A stretch of 64,000 bases of DNA from contig JACJYO010000004.1 of the NCBI GenBank assembly GCA_020636075.1, forward strand, positions 372,001 through 436,000, written 5' to 3'. The DNA comes from Lewinellaceae bacterium (lineage in GTDB: Bacteria > Bacteroidota > Bacteroidia > Chitinophagales > Saprospiraceae). Position 1 is the stretch's first letter. Each line of letters opens with the position of its first letter. Below are positions 27,714-35,508 of the stretch, in pieces. Under the pieces are notes generated by a model. That model saw nothing but the letters and a program-made list of their open reading frames with translations. It was not told where the DNA came from and ran no database searches. A program made the translations under genes and the position numbers.

Positions 27714-28130
27714 ATGTATCCAATAGCTTTAGTAACACCCATGGCGCAGGATCTGACCGAGTTTGGTTTCGATGCGCTCAATACGCCTGCCGCAGTGGAT
27801 GCTGTGTTGGAAAATCAGGAAGGCACAACCCTGTTGGTTGTAAACAGTGTTTGCGGCTGTGCCGCCGCAAATGCCCGCCCGGGCGCTAAAATGTCGCTGC
27901 AATCGGAAAAACGCCCCGACCGCCTGGTTACGGTGTTTGCCGGTGTAGACCGCGAAGCGACCGAAAGAGCCCGTCAATATCTGGCGCCTTATCCGCCGTC
28001 GTCGCCCAGTATTGCCTTGTTCAAAGACGGCAAACTGGTGCACTTTTTGGAACGCCGGCACATTGAAGGCCGCTCCGCCGATATGATTGCGGCCAACCTG
28101 CAATCGGCTTACAATACGTTCTGCCAATAG
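27714..28130 (+). CDS. BrxA/BrxB-type bacilliredoxin
   Basis: A 138-residue protein with the CGC redox motif (Cys47-Gly-Cys49) in VVNSVCGCAAANARPG, and the flanking YPPSSPSIALFKDGK and HFLERRHIEGR blocks of the YphP/YqiW family. In Firmicutes these remove bacillithiol from protein thiols; a matching thiol system in this organism is plausible but not shown here. The start is directly preceded by the ACTCAAT array. A terminator hairpin follows. Confidence 0.93.
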   Translation: MYPIALVTPMAQDLTEFGFDALNTPAAVDAVLENQEGTTLLVVNSVCGCAAANARPGAKMSLQSEKRPDRLVTVFAGVDREATERARQYLAPYPPSSPSIALFKDGKLVHFLERRHIEGRSADMIAANLQSAYNTFCQ

Positions 28131-28186
28131 TTGAAAATTTTGGTTTGCGCATGAATTTTTGATGCGTCCACAATTTTTTTAAGGAT

Positions 28187-28228
28187 AAAACAAGAGCTGT
28201 CCCTACATTGGGGCGGCTCTTGTTTTTT
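28187..28228 (+). terminator. terminator after bacilliredoxin gene
   Basis: Arms AAAACAAGAGC and GCTCTTGTTTT around a loop that itself pairs partly (GTCCC/GGGGC), followed by Ts. It ends seven bases before the ATG of the transporter gene, so it also sits in that gene's leader. Confidence 0.85.
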
Positions 28229-28234
28229 AAAAAA

Positions 28235-29698
28235 ATGCGCACTACCGTTTTTAAAAATAATTGGCTGTCCCAAGTGTCGGGCCCCTTGCTGTTCCTGCTG
28301 ATCGTGCTGGCTCCAACGCCAGCCGGGCTTCCGGAAGCAGCGCAGTTTACGGCGGGCATCACGCTTTGGATGGCCATATGGTGGATCACGGAGGTGGTGC
28401 ACACTGCTGTGACGGCCTTGCTTCCGCTGGTGTTGTTTCCATTGTGCGGCGTGATGCCGTTGCCGGACGTTTCGGCCGAATTCGGCAATCAGATCATTTT
28501 TTTGTTTTTGGCAGGCCTGTTGTTTGGCCGTGCGATCGAACACTGGAATTTGCACGTCCGGATAGCCTTACGCCTGGTTTTGTGGCTGGGCAGCAATCCT
28601 TCCCGAATTGTGCTGGGGTTTATGGTTGCCACGGGTTTTATTTCCATGTGGATTTCCAATACGGCAACTGCGGTGATGATGACACCGGTAGCCATAGCCG
28701 TCAGTGGTGGCAGTTGGATGAAACAGGAGTCGCCCAATCAAAATTTTCGCAAGGCCCTGATGCTCGGCGTAGCCTACGCATGTTCCATTGGCGGCGTGGC
28801 CACTGTGGTGGGCACCCCGACCAACGCTATTTTTCTTGGCTATTTGCAGCAGGAGTATCAGGAGTCGATCAGTTTTTGGAAGTGGTTTGTGTTTGCTTTT
28901 CCGTTTGCGGTGATCCTGCTGATTGCCTGCTGGTTTTTGCTGATCTGGCTTTATCCTCCGGAAAAAAACACCCGGGGTGGGGAATACCGGGAAATGCTCC
29001 GGGCTGAATTAGATGCCCTGGGGCCTGTTTCGGTGCCCGAACGCCGGCTCATGTGGCTGTTTGGAGGTGTTGTTTTTGCCTGGCTAAGTGGTTCGTTGTT
29101 TTGGTACGACTGGCTACCCGACGGCAATGCCACCAGCCACGACACCATGGTGATCACCTGTGGCGCCATGTTTTTGTTTCTGGTGCCGGCCGGCAATGCT
29201 TTCCGGGGTGCGCCGTTGCTCAACTGGGAAAATGCCCTGCGCATTCAATGGGGGGTGCTGCTCTTTTTTGGCGGAGGCCTTGCCCTGGCCAAGGGTTTTG
29301 GCGTCAGCGGCCTGGCCCAGTGGATGGGTAGTCAAATGGAAGCCCTGGACAGCTTGCCCCCGGTGGCCGTGTTGCTGGCCGTACTTACCGTGGTGACCCT
29401 TTTGAGTGAAATAGCGTCCAATATTGCCACCGCATCCATGATGATGCCCGTGTTGGCTGCCCTGGCCGGTGCAGTGGGCGCCGATCCCTTTGGAATGTTG
29501 CTCAGTGCGGCCCTGGCGGCATCGTTTGGCTTCGGCCTGCCGGTTGCGACGGCGCCCAATACCATTGTGTTTAGTTCCGGGTATCTGAGTACCCGCGACA
29601 TGGCCCGCGCGGGATTTATCCTGGATTTTATTGCGATTTCGGTGCTTTTGGCATTTTTGTATACCTTTTTGCCAATCGTGTGGGGAATACAATTGTAA
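28235..29698 (+). CDS. DASS/SLC13-family sodium-coupled anion transporter
   Basis: A 487-residue polytopic membrane protein with about 11-12 hydrophobic segments. The SNT signature appears as FISMWISNTATAVMMTP, and the second repeat carries SEIASNIATASMMMPVL, the two substrate- and sodium-binding half-motifs of the divalent anion:sodium symporter family. Likely substrates are di- or tricarboxylates or sulfate. The window holds a TCA enzyme gene but no adjacent carboxylate pathway. ATG 28235 is chosen because an upstream start at 28208 would lie inside the terminator hairpin. Confidence 0.92.
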   Translation: MRTTVFKNNWLSQVSGPLLFLLIVLAPTPAGLPEAAQFTAGITLWMAIWWITEVVHTAVTALLPLVLFPLCGVMPLPDVSAEFGNQIIFLFLAGLLFGRAIEHWNLHVRIALRLVLWLGSNPSRIVLGFMVATGFISMWISNTATAVMMTPVAIAVSGGSWMKQESPNQNFRKALMLGVAYACSIGGVATVVGTPTNAIFLGYLQQEYQESISFWKWFVFAFPFAVILLIACWFLLIWLYPPEKNTRGGEYREMLRAELDALGPVSVPERRLMWLFGGVVFAWLSGSLFWYDWLPDGNATSHDTMVITCGAMFLFLVPAGNAFRGAPLLNWENALRIQWGVLLFFGGGLALAKGFGVSGLAQWMGSQMEALDSLPPVAVLLAVLTVVTLLSEIASNIATASMMMPVLAALAGAVGADPFGMLLSAALAASFGFGLPVATAPNTIVFSSGYLSTRDMARAGFILDFIAISVLLAFLYTFLPIVWGIQL

Positions 29699-29851
29699 AA
29701 GCTGCGCACTGATCGATTTTTGCAGCGAACAAATGTATAAATATTGCGAAATTGCCCAATGACCGGGTACTTTGCCGGTGTTCAGGATAAGCTGAATATC
29801 AATCAGATACCCTTCACGGCGACTAAAAAATTGACTATTTTACAAAAACCA

Positions 29852-31114
29852 ATGTGCTATATTTTCAGCGCAGCCCGCCTGTGCATGGTCAGAATTTTTT
29901 GTTTAGCATGGTGCTTTTTTACGCTGTTTACAACAGCTCCTGCCCAAACTGGCTTTAGAGCGGTGGATGGCCGCAAGCACGTGGAAATTCCTTTTGAATA
30001 TGTCAATGATTTTATCATTCTGACGATAAAGTTCAATGGTTTTATTCCCCTCAAATTTATCTTTGATACCGGTGCCGAACATACCATTTTGACCAAACGG
30101 GAGATCAGCGACCTCTTGCGGATCCAATACGAACGGGAGTTCCGGGTCACCGGTTCCGATTTACAAACTGAACTGGTTGCTTATTTGGCGCGCAATATTC
30201 GCTTCGACATACCAGATAAATTATATGCCCCTTCTGAAGATATTTTAGTGTTGCAAGACGATTATTTCCGTTTTGAAGAATATGCCGGCGTCAATGTGCA
30301 CGGCATTTTATCAGCTATTTCCTTTTCCCGCTTTGTCATTAAAATCAATTACGACCGGCAGACCCTCACCCTGTACGACCGGGAAACGTACCGGCAGCGG
30401 GAAAGCGGCTTTGAGTCGCTGCCAATCGAGTTGTACCGCAACAAAATTTACCTGAATACCACGCTCCAGGTGCTGCCCGACTCTGCTGCTCCGGTCAAAT
30501 TGCTGATCGATACCGGCGCCGGACTCCCGATGCTGTTATTCAGCGACACGCATCCCCTGGTACACCCGCCGCCCAAAGCTATTTCCAGTAATATCGGCAT
30601 GGGCCTGGGGGGCTATATTGAAGGGTATACCGGGCGTATTTACCATGTTAGCCTGGGCGATTTTTCCGAAAAAGGGGTGATTACCTACTTTCAAACGCTC
30701 GACAGCACCCGAAACTACGAGTACCTCAATAACCGAAACGGTTTGCTGGGCAATTCCCTGCTCAGCCACTTCCAGGTAATTTTGGATTACCAGAACGCAT
30801 TGCTTTGGCTCAAACCCGGCCAACGGTATAATGAAACCTTTGTGTACGACCGGAGTGGCCTTAGCATCATCGCCAGCGGTTCCAGATTTAACCAATATAT
30901 CGTGCAAAATGTACTGCCGGGATCGCCCGCTGCTGAAGTGGATATTCGGCGCGATGATCAAATTGTTGGTGTCCGTCGGTTCCCCGCCGGCTTCTTCAAT
31001 TTATCGGGTATCCAGCGGATCTTACAGAAAAAACCAGGTAAGAAAATTCACCTGGTAATCCGGCGCGACGGCAAAAGAATCCGGAAAACGATTGTTTTGC
31101 GCGACCTGATTTAA
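29852..31114 (+). CDS. retropepsin-like aspartyl protease with PDZ domain
   Basis: A 420-residue exported protein. After a signal segment (IFCLAWCFFTLFTTAPAQ) it has two aspartyl-protease halves: FIFDTGAEHTIL with Asp72 and LLIDTGAGLPMLLF with Asp220. Both DTG motifs are intact, so a single chain could form a full active site. A PDZ domain occupies about 335-420 (VLPGSPAAEVDIRRDDQIVGV). Such proteins cleave peptides in the periplasm. An alternative start at ATG 29885 gives a shorter signal peptide and cannot be excluded. It is convergent with the site-2 protease gene, with only eight bases between stops. Confidence 0.88.
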   Translation: MCYIFSAARLCMVRIFCLAWCFFTLFTTAPAQTGFRAVDGRKHVEIPFEYVNDFIILTIKFNGFIPLKFIFDTGAEHTILTKREISDLLRIQYEREFRVTGSDLQTELVAYLARNIRFDIPDKLYAPSEDILVLQDDYFRFEEYAGVNVHGILSAISFSRFVIKINYDRQTLTLYDRETYRQRESGFESLPIELYRNKIYLNTTLQVLPDSAAPVKLLIDTGAGLPMLLFSDTHPLVHPPPKAISSNIGMGLGGYIEGYTGRIYHVSLGDFSEKGVITYFQTLDSTRNYEYLNNRNGLLGNSLLSHFQVILDYQNALLWLKPGQRYNETFVYDRSGLSIIASGSRFNQYIVQNVLPGSPAAEVDIRRDDQIVGVRRFPAGFFNLSGIQRILQKKPGKKIHLVIRRDGKRIRKTIVLRDLI

Positions 31115-31122
31115 CAGCAGTT

Positions 31123-32283
31123 TTAGTTGGATGCGCGCATGCGCAAAAAGTTCTGTAGCCCCAACTGGTCAATCACGCCCACCAGGGTACCCTGATCGGC
31201 AACAGCCACTACACCCAGGCCTTGATGTTGAAGCAGGTGGTACACATATTCCAGGCTTTGCTCCTGATGGATAACTTTGATATCCGGCCGCATATACTGG
31301 CTGATCTCGGCGGATAGGTCGTGCTTTTTCATGGCCGCCAGAATTTGTGCCTCTGGCAAATAGCCTACCAGGCGGTCCTCCAGGTCAAACACCAGAAAAT
31401 GGCGCTCCAGGCCCTGTTGGACAAGTGTGATTGGTGTTTGCATCCAGTCGTTGGCTGCCAGACGGGTAAAGTTGGGCCGCAGCAGGTCGCGCGCTTTGTA
31501 ACCGCGAAGTAATGCATCAAGCCGGACCATGGAGTTTTCCGATCGCGCGGTACTAAAAACAAATAGCCCGATAAGTGCCAGGGTGATGGCGCCTTGCCAA
31601 AGCCCGAAAACGATGAACAGCAAGGCGATGCCCTGCCCGAGCCAGGAAGCGATTTGGGTTGCCCGCACCCGGCCAAGGCGCATGGCCAGGAGTGCTCGGA
31701 AAATCCGGCCGCCATCCATCGGGAAGGCCGGGATCAGGTTGAACACCACCAGGGCAATATTGGTTACCACCAACACCGGCAGGTAAAACAACAGTCCGGA
31801 AGATGGAATACCGGATTCATCCAGAATGTCGGCGGCCTCCTCCCCGGTGCTATCGCCGAAGGTGAGGTTTTGCTCCAGAATCCAGCTGAAAAGCGTCCAG
31901 CGATCGCCTTGAAAAAGTAGTTTCCCGAGAAAAAACAAACCAATGGCCAAAACGACGTTCACCATGGGGCCGGCAATCGCAACCAGAAATTCCTGCACCG
32001 GCTTTTCCGGCATGCGCTCCAGCCGGGCGATACCACCGATGGGTGTGAGGATAATATCCTGGGTTTGCACGCCATACCGCCGTGCGGTCAGTGCGTGCCC
32101 GTATTCGTGCAGGAGTACACAGCCAAAAAGCGCCATGAAAAAACCCATGAGCCATATTGTCCCCAGCATGTCCAGATTGTTGGCGTACCCAATCCAGAGC
32201 GCATATAAAAAGATAAGGCCGAAACTCCAGTGTAAGTGAACCGGAATACCAAACCAGGTAAATAATTTTAGCGAACCGCGCAT
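31123..32283 (-). CDS. site-2 protease (M50) with CBS domains
   Basis: A 386-residue membrane metalloprotease. The zinc motif HEYGH (His59, Glu60, His63) lies in a transmembrane helix and the third ligand Asp190 in NLIPAFPMDGG. Four to six hydrophobic helices cover residues 1-240, and tandem CBS-like modules cover about 255-386. CBS-containing site-2 proteases cleave membrane-embedded substrates and may sense nucleotides through CBS. No anti-sigma factor gene is adjacent. Confidence 0.92.
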   Translation of the reverse strand: MRGSLKLFTWFGIPVHLHWSFGLIFLYALWIGYANNLDMLGTIWLMGFFMALFGCVLLHEYGHALTARRYGVQTQDIILTPIGGIARLERMPEKPVQEFLVAIAGPMVNVVLAIGLFFLGKLLFQGDRWTLFSWILEQNLTFGDSTGEEAADILDESGIPSSGLLFYLPVLVVTNIALVVFNLIPAFPMDGGRIFRALLAMRLGRVRATQIASWLGQGIALLFIVFGLWQGAITLALIGLFVFSTARSENSMVRLDALLRGYKARDLLRPNFTRLAANDWMQTPITLVQQGLERHFLVFDLEDRLVGYLPEAQILAAMKKHDLSAEISQYMRPDIKVIHQEQSLEYVYHLLQHQGLGVVAVADQGTLVGVIDQLGLQNFLRMRASN

Positions 32284-32334
32284 AGTTTTATCGTTATCAG
32301 CACTGCGTATTTGGGGGGATATTGATACTCCGGG

Positions 32335-33069
32335 CTAGCGTTTTTTTGCCAGGATCAGGTATTGATAGTCCAGGCTTTCATTGTCGATTTTTAGCAGGTC
32401 AAAACCGCCGGATTCCAGTTCACCCTCCACCTGGCTTTGTCCAACCTTGTAATCATCTTCCGGCCCTACGGGCAAGTTGTTTTTCTTAAAATCAATAATG
32501 AGTAATTCGGCATCGGTTTTCATCCCTTCCCGGAGTGTTTGAAGGTATGCAACCCGGTTTTCAATGTAGCCATAGGTGTTTACAATGATCACGGCATCGA
32601 CTTCCTCGGGCTTCAGCATGGGGTCGTTCGCTTTGGCCAGGCGGCTTTCGAAGCGGCTGCGGTATTGTTCGGGGAGCCGCACTTTTATGCTGTCCATAAA
32701 TGTGATAAACCGCGGATCGATATCCACCCCGATCACCCGCGCTGCTTTCGGTACCATCCGGAACGCAAAGTAGCCGGTGCCGGCGCCGATATCGGCTACG
32801 GTTTTACCGGTCAGGTCGCCGAGCAGGGAAATTACCATGCCTGGTTTCTGCCAGATCACCCGGTCTTTGCTTTCGAAACTGGCTACCAGGTTTTCGAAGT
32901 TTCCGGCGCCGGATTTTGGTACGGGGGGCTCGTTGCTTGCCGGCACAGGTGTTGGCGTCACCCGGGTCATAATCGGGGTGTCGGCGGTATCGGTGTTGCC
33001 GGCATTATTGCAAGCAACAAACACAGTGCCGGCCAGTAAGGCCAAATAAAGTATCAGGTCACGCATCAT
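32335..33069 (-). CDS. class I SAM-dependent methyltransferase with lipoprotein signal
   Basis: A 244-residue protein. The C-terminal 170 residues form a Rossmann methyltransferase with SAM motif I VADIGAGTGYFAF (about 91-103) and acidic loop GVDIDPRF. The N-terminus, however, is a clear lipoprotein signal (LILYLALLAGTVFVAC, Cys20) followed by a low-complexity Pro/Thr linker. Taken literally, this places the enzyme outside the cytoplasm, where SAM is not expected. The substrate is unknown. The start may be either of the two leading methionines (33069 or 33066). Confidence 0.82.
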   Translation of the reverse strand: MMRDLILYLALLAGTVFVACNNAGNTDTADTPIMTRVTPTPVPASNEPPVPKSGAGNFENLVASFESKDRVIWQKPGMVISLLGDLTGKTVADIGAGTGYFAFRMVPKAARVIGVDIDPRFITFMDSIKVRLPEQYRSRFESRLAKANDPMLKPEEVDAVIIVNTYGYIENRVAYLQTLREGMKTDAELLIIDFKKNNLPVGPEDDYKVGQSQVEGELESGGFDLLKIDNESLDYQYLILAKKR

Positions 33070-33246
33070 AGCTATCGGTTAAAACGTCTCAAAAGTAGGG
33101 AAGTTCGTTCAATCAAACTTTTCCCCTGCCGGCATTAGGATTGTTTTTAGATAAGCTGCGGGGAAAAGGCACATTTTGGGCGTTATTGATCGCTGTTTCT
33201 ATATTTATTGCTGCCAAAACGTCTGCTATTTGTGCATTACCTTGTG

Positions 33247-33300
33247 TTTCTTTGCCGGAAACCTTCCAACCCGAAACTTGCTAACCAGCAACGTTAAAAA
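33247..33300 (+). repeat. AAACTTGCTAACCAG words in rsmA leader
   Basis: Degenerate words of the form GAAACCTTCCAACC, GAAACTTGCTAACC and AGCAACGTTAAAA run into the ATG of rsmA. They are close to the words in the greA-HIT gap at 19585-19690. Confidence 0.55.
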
Positions 33301-34071
33301 ATGTACGCGAAAAAATCCTACGGGCAACATTTTCTGAAAAACGACAGTATTGCCGTGCGCATCGCCGACAGTTTGAAACTGGCAGCCGAAACCGGCCGGG
33401 TCCTTGAGGTCGGGCCCGGAACAGGGATGCTTACCCGGCAATTGCTGCGGCACAGCACCGAGTACAACTTGTTCGCCGTAGAGGCCGACCCCGATATGGT
33501 GGCCCATCTGCAACGGGAACTGCCCGAGTTGGGCGAACGACTTCTCCGGCAGGATTTTCTGGCATTTGACCCGGCGCCGGTTTTTGCCAACAACCCGTTT
33601 TGCCTGATCGGCAACTTCCCGTACAACATCAGTACCCAAATCGTTTTTAAAATGCTGGATTTGCGCCGGCAGATTCCCGAGATGGTGGGTATGTTCCAGA
33701 AAGAAGTTGCCGACCGGATCGTATCGCCCCCGGGGAGCCGGGTGTACGGGATCACCAGCGTGCTGGTACAGGCGTTTTACGATCCACAATACCTGTTTAC
33801 GGTGGAGCCCGGCTCGTTCAATCCGCCGCCCAAGGTGAAATCGGCAGTGATCCGCCTGACGCGCAAAGCCAAACTGGACCTGGACTGCAATGAAAAACAC
33901 TTTCGCCAAATCGTGAAAGCGGCGTTCAATAACCGGCGCAAGATGCTGCGCAATACGCTCAAACCATTTTTTCCACCCGAAGTCCTGATGAACGATCCCT
34001 ACTTTGAGCAGCGTCCCGAACGCCTGGGCTGGGAGGCCTACGTCGAATTGGCCAAACGTCTGGAGGGTTGA
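33301..34071 (+). CDS. rsmA: 16S rRNA (A1518/A1519-N6)-dimethyltransferase
   Basis: A 256-residue protein with the KsgA/RsmA layout: YGQHFLKNDSIAVRI at the N-terminus, SAM motif I VGPGTGMLTRQLL, motif IV NFPYNISTQIVFKM (NxPY), and RLTRKAKLDLDC with the helical C-terminal domain. It dimethylates two adjacent adenines near the 3' end of 16S rRNA during small-subunit assembly. It starts directly after the repeat words at 33247-33300 with no Shine-Dalgarno. Confidence 0.96.
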   Translation: MYAKKSYGQHFLKNDSIAVRIADSLKLAAETGRVLEVGPGTGMLTRQLLRHSTEYNLFAVEADPDMVAHLQRELPELGERLLRQDFLAFDPAPVFANNPFCLIGNFPYNISTQIVFKMLDLRRQIPEMVGMFQKEVADRIVSPPGSRVYGITSVLVQAFYDPQYLFTVEPGSFNPPPKVKSAVIRLTRKAKLDLDCNEKHFRQIVKAAFNNRRKMLRNTLKPFFPPEVLMNDPYFEQRPERLGWEAYVELAKRLEG

Positions 34072-34112
34072 GATATTGAGATATTAGGATATTAGGATAT
34101 TGGGATATTTTC
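34071..34112 (+). repeat. ATATTAGG word array between rsmA and alkyltransferase-like gene
   Basis: Words GATATTGA, GATATTAG, GATATTAG and GATATTGG in tandem start at the rsmA stop and run into TTTTCCGGGGAATC, which resembles the core of the shared anchor. The next ATG is about 20 bases further on. Confidence 0.7.
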
Positions 34113-34133
34113 CGGGGAATCAATTTCGAAATT

Positions 34134-34478
34134 ATGGAACAACCGACCTATTACGATCTGGTATACGCCGTGACCCGCCAGGTACCGACTGGCCGGATTA
34201 CCACCTACGGCGCCATTGCCGATTTTCTGGCATTGGGCGCTGCGCGCATGGTTGGCTGGGCGCTCAACAACAGCTTCGCCGGCGACGGCGTGCCGGCGCA
34301 CCGGGTAGTCAACCGCAAAGGCGAGCTCAGCGGGCGCCACCATTTTCCCACACCCACCATGATGCGTGAACTTTTGGAAGCCGAGGGCGTTCAAATTGAA
34401 AACGACCGGGTGATTAATTTCGACCGGTACTTCTGGCACCCTGCCGAAGGTTTGGGAGAGGATTGGGAACCTTTTTAA
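34134..34478 (+). CDS. alkyltransferase-like (ATL) protein, MGMT family lacking the catalytic Cys
   Basis: A 114-residue protein covering the MGMT DNA-binding domain: VPTGRITTYGAIADFLALG, helix RMVGWALNNS with the arginine-finger-type Arg, and VPAHRVVNRKGELSG, where the usual PCHRV is PAHRV (Ala55 in place of Cys). ATL proteins bind O6-alkylguanine and hand the site to nucleotide excision repair without removing the alkyl group. The length and missing cysteine both fit ATL. It lies 62 bases after rsmA. Confidence 0.88.
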   Translation: MEQPTYYDLVYAVTRQVPTGRITTYGAIADFLALGAARMVGWALNNSFAGDGVPAHRVVNRKGELSGRHHFPTPTMMRELLEAEGVQIENDRVINFDRYFWHPAEGLGEDWEPF

Positions 34479-34563
34479 TGATGAATTATGAGTGATGAAT
34501 GGTTCGCCTTTCCGGGATAGTGTACCTATTCATCATTTATCATTCATCACTCATCATTAAAAA
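34478..34563. repeat. TGATGAAT word arrays with anchor, inverted
   Basis: A left array (ATGATGAATTATGAGTGATGAA) leads into TGGTTCGCCTTTCCGGGATA (34500-34519), then an inverted array (TATTCATCATTTATC, ATTCATCACTCATCATT) ends at the AAAAAAAGATG of the next gene. This is a full example of the two-armed element with the anchor in the middle. Confidence 0.8.
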
Positions 34564-34566
34564 AAG

Positions 34567-34770
34567 ATGCATTACCGCACTATCGCTATCGGCGTTTCAC
34601 TTGCTGCCTTACTGATTGTGCTCCTGGCGGGCGCAATGCCCGACAGTTGGTTTGCATCGGTGAGCCAGTTATTGGTGCTGGTTTTGATTGTCGTAATGGC
34701 GCTGGGCATCCTTCTGGCGTCCGGGTATGATCAGGATCCGCCGCCCCGGAACAAGTGGTATCACTTTTAG
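34567..34770 (+). CDS. small membrane protein, unknown
   Basis: A 67-residue protein with two hydrophobic helices (IAIGVSLAALLIVLLAGAM and LLVLVLIVVMALGILLASG) and a short cytoplasmic-type tail (YDQDPPPRNKWYHF). I do not recognise it. Coding status is supported by the clean two-helix pattern and by a terminator-like hairpin (CGCC-TTC-GGCG plus seven Ts at 34810-34828) after its stop. Confidence 0.55.
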   Translation: MHYRTIAIGVSLAALLIVLLAGAMPDSWFASVSQLLVLVLIVVMALGILLASGYDQDPPPRNKWYHF

Positions 34771-34775
34771 GGTTT

Positions 34776-34944
34776 AATTACCACGGAGGCACGGAGGACA
34801 CGGAGTTTCGCCTTCGGCGATTTTTTTATTAGACAGGATTTACAAGATTAAACAGGTTTAAACAATGGTAGGTCTTGTAATTCCTGTCTAAACCATAAAC
34901 CGAGGCGGCAAAAACTCCGTGTCCTACGTGCCTCCGTGGTAATT
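34776..34944. repeat. long nested inverted repeat (CCACGGAGG and GACAGGATT families)
   Basis: Outer arms at 34776-34808 and 34912-34944 match over about 33 bases with one mismatch (CCACGGAGGCACGGAGGACA type). Inner arms AGACAGGATTTACAAGA (34831-34847) and TCTTGTAATTCCTGTCT (34873-34889) pair with one mismatch. The whole 169-base gap between the small membrane gene and crtZ can fold as one structure. A small CGCCTTCGGCG hairpin with seven Ts at 34810-34828 may be the terminator of the small gene. Confidence 0.8.
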
Positions 34945-34966
34945 TCAAAGAAAGTACCTTACCTGT

Positions 34967-35446
34967 CTACTCCCCGGCAATTTTCTTTCCCCGTTTCCGG
35001 AAATACTTCGGCGCCACAACCAGCAACCCGAACGACTCGCAGTCTTCCTTCGTCGCTTTGGCGTGGTGTGCGCCATGTGCCCGCAGGATGGCCCGGGAGT
35101 ATTTGCTGTCCAGTTGTCGGAACCAGCGGAAGCGCTGGTGGATGTATACGTCGTGGATCAGAAAATAGGTGAGGCCGTACAGGGAAATTCCAACCCCGAT
35201 GAACAACACCCAAAAATGCGTGGTGAGTCCCCCGATCATGTAGCAAAGCATACTTGGAATGGCAAATACCAGAAAAAAACGGTCGTTTTTTTCAAAAAAA
35301 CCTGCCTTCTCGTGTTTGGGCTTGTGATGATCTTCATGCCAGTTCCACAGCCAGCCATGCATCAAATATTTATGGGTGAACCAGGCCATAAATTCCATGC
35401 CGACATAAGCGGCCAGTGTGATGAATGCGTACAGTAACCAGGTCAT
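34967..35446 (-). CDS. crtZ: beta-carotene hydroxylase (CrtZ-like di-iron membrane enzyme)
   Basis: A 159-residue integral membrane protein with the histidine boxes of carotenoid 3-hydroxylases: HKYLMHG, WHEDHH, HDVYIHQR and HGAHHA. The family hydroxylates beta-ionone rings to zeaxanthin-type xanthophylls using a di-iron centre. The length is normal. No other carotenoid gene is in the window. The start is ATG 35446 (MTWLLYAFITLAAYVGMEF); a longer frame to 35488 lacks support. Confidence 0.88.
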   Translation of the reverse strand: MTWLLYAFITLAAYVGMEFMAWFTHKYLMHGWLWNWHEDHHKPKHEKAGFFEKNDRFFLVFAIPSMLCYMIGGLTTHFWVLFIGVGISLYGLTYFLIHDVYIHQRFRWFRQLDSKYSRAILRAHGAHHAKATKEDCESFGLLVVAPKYFRKRGKKIAGE

Positions 35447-35508
35447 TGTTATTCTTTTTGAATCGACGAATAAACACTGGCAGCACAATATGGTTTACGG
35501 GCACTGCC

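Noticed and set aside
28261..29007. 248-codon frame overlapping the DASS transporter in another frame
   Set aside because: The transporter frame has continuous transmembrane helices and the SNT motifs; the alternative frame has low-complexity Gly/Ala/Cys content.
32539..33039. 166-codon frame opposite the methyltransferase
   Set aside because: The sense frame holds intact SAM motifs and a signal peptide; the opposite frame shows only His/Gly-rich shadow sequence.
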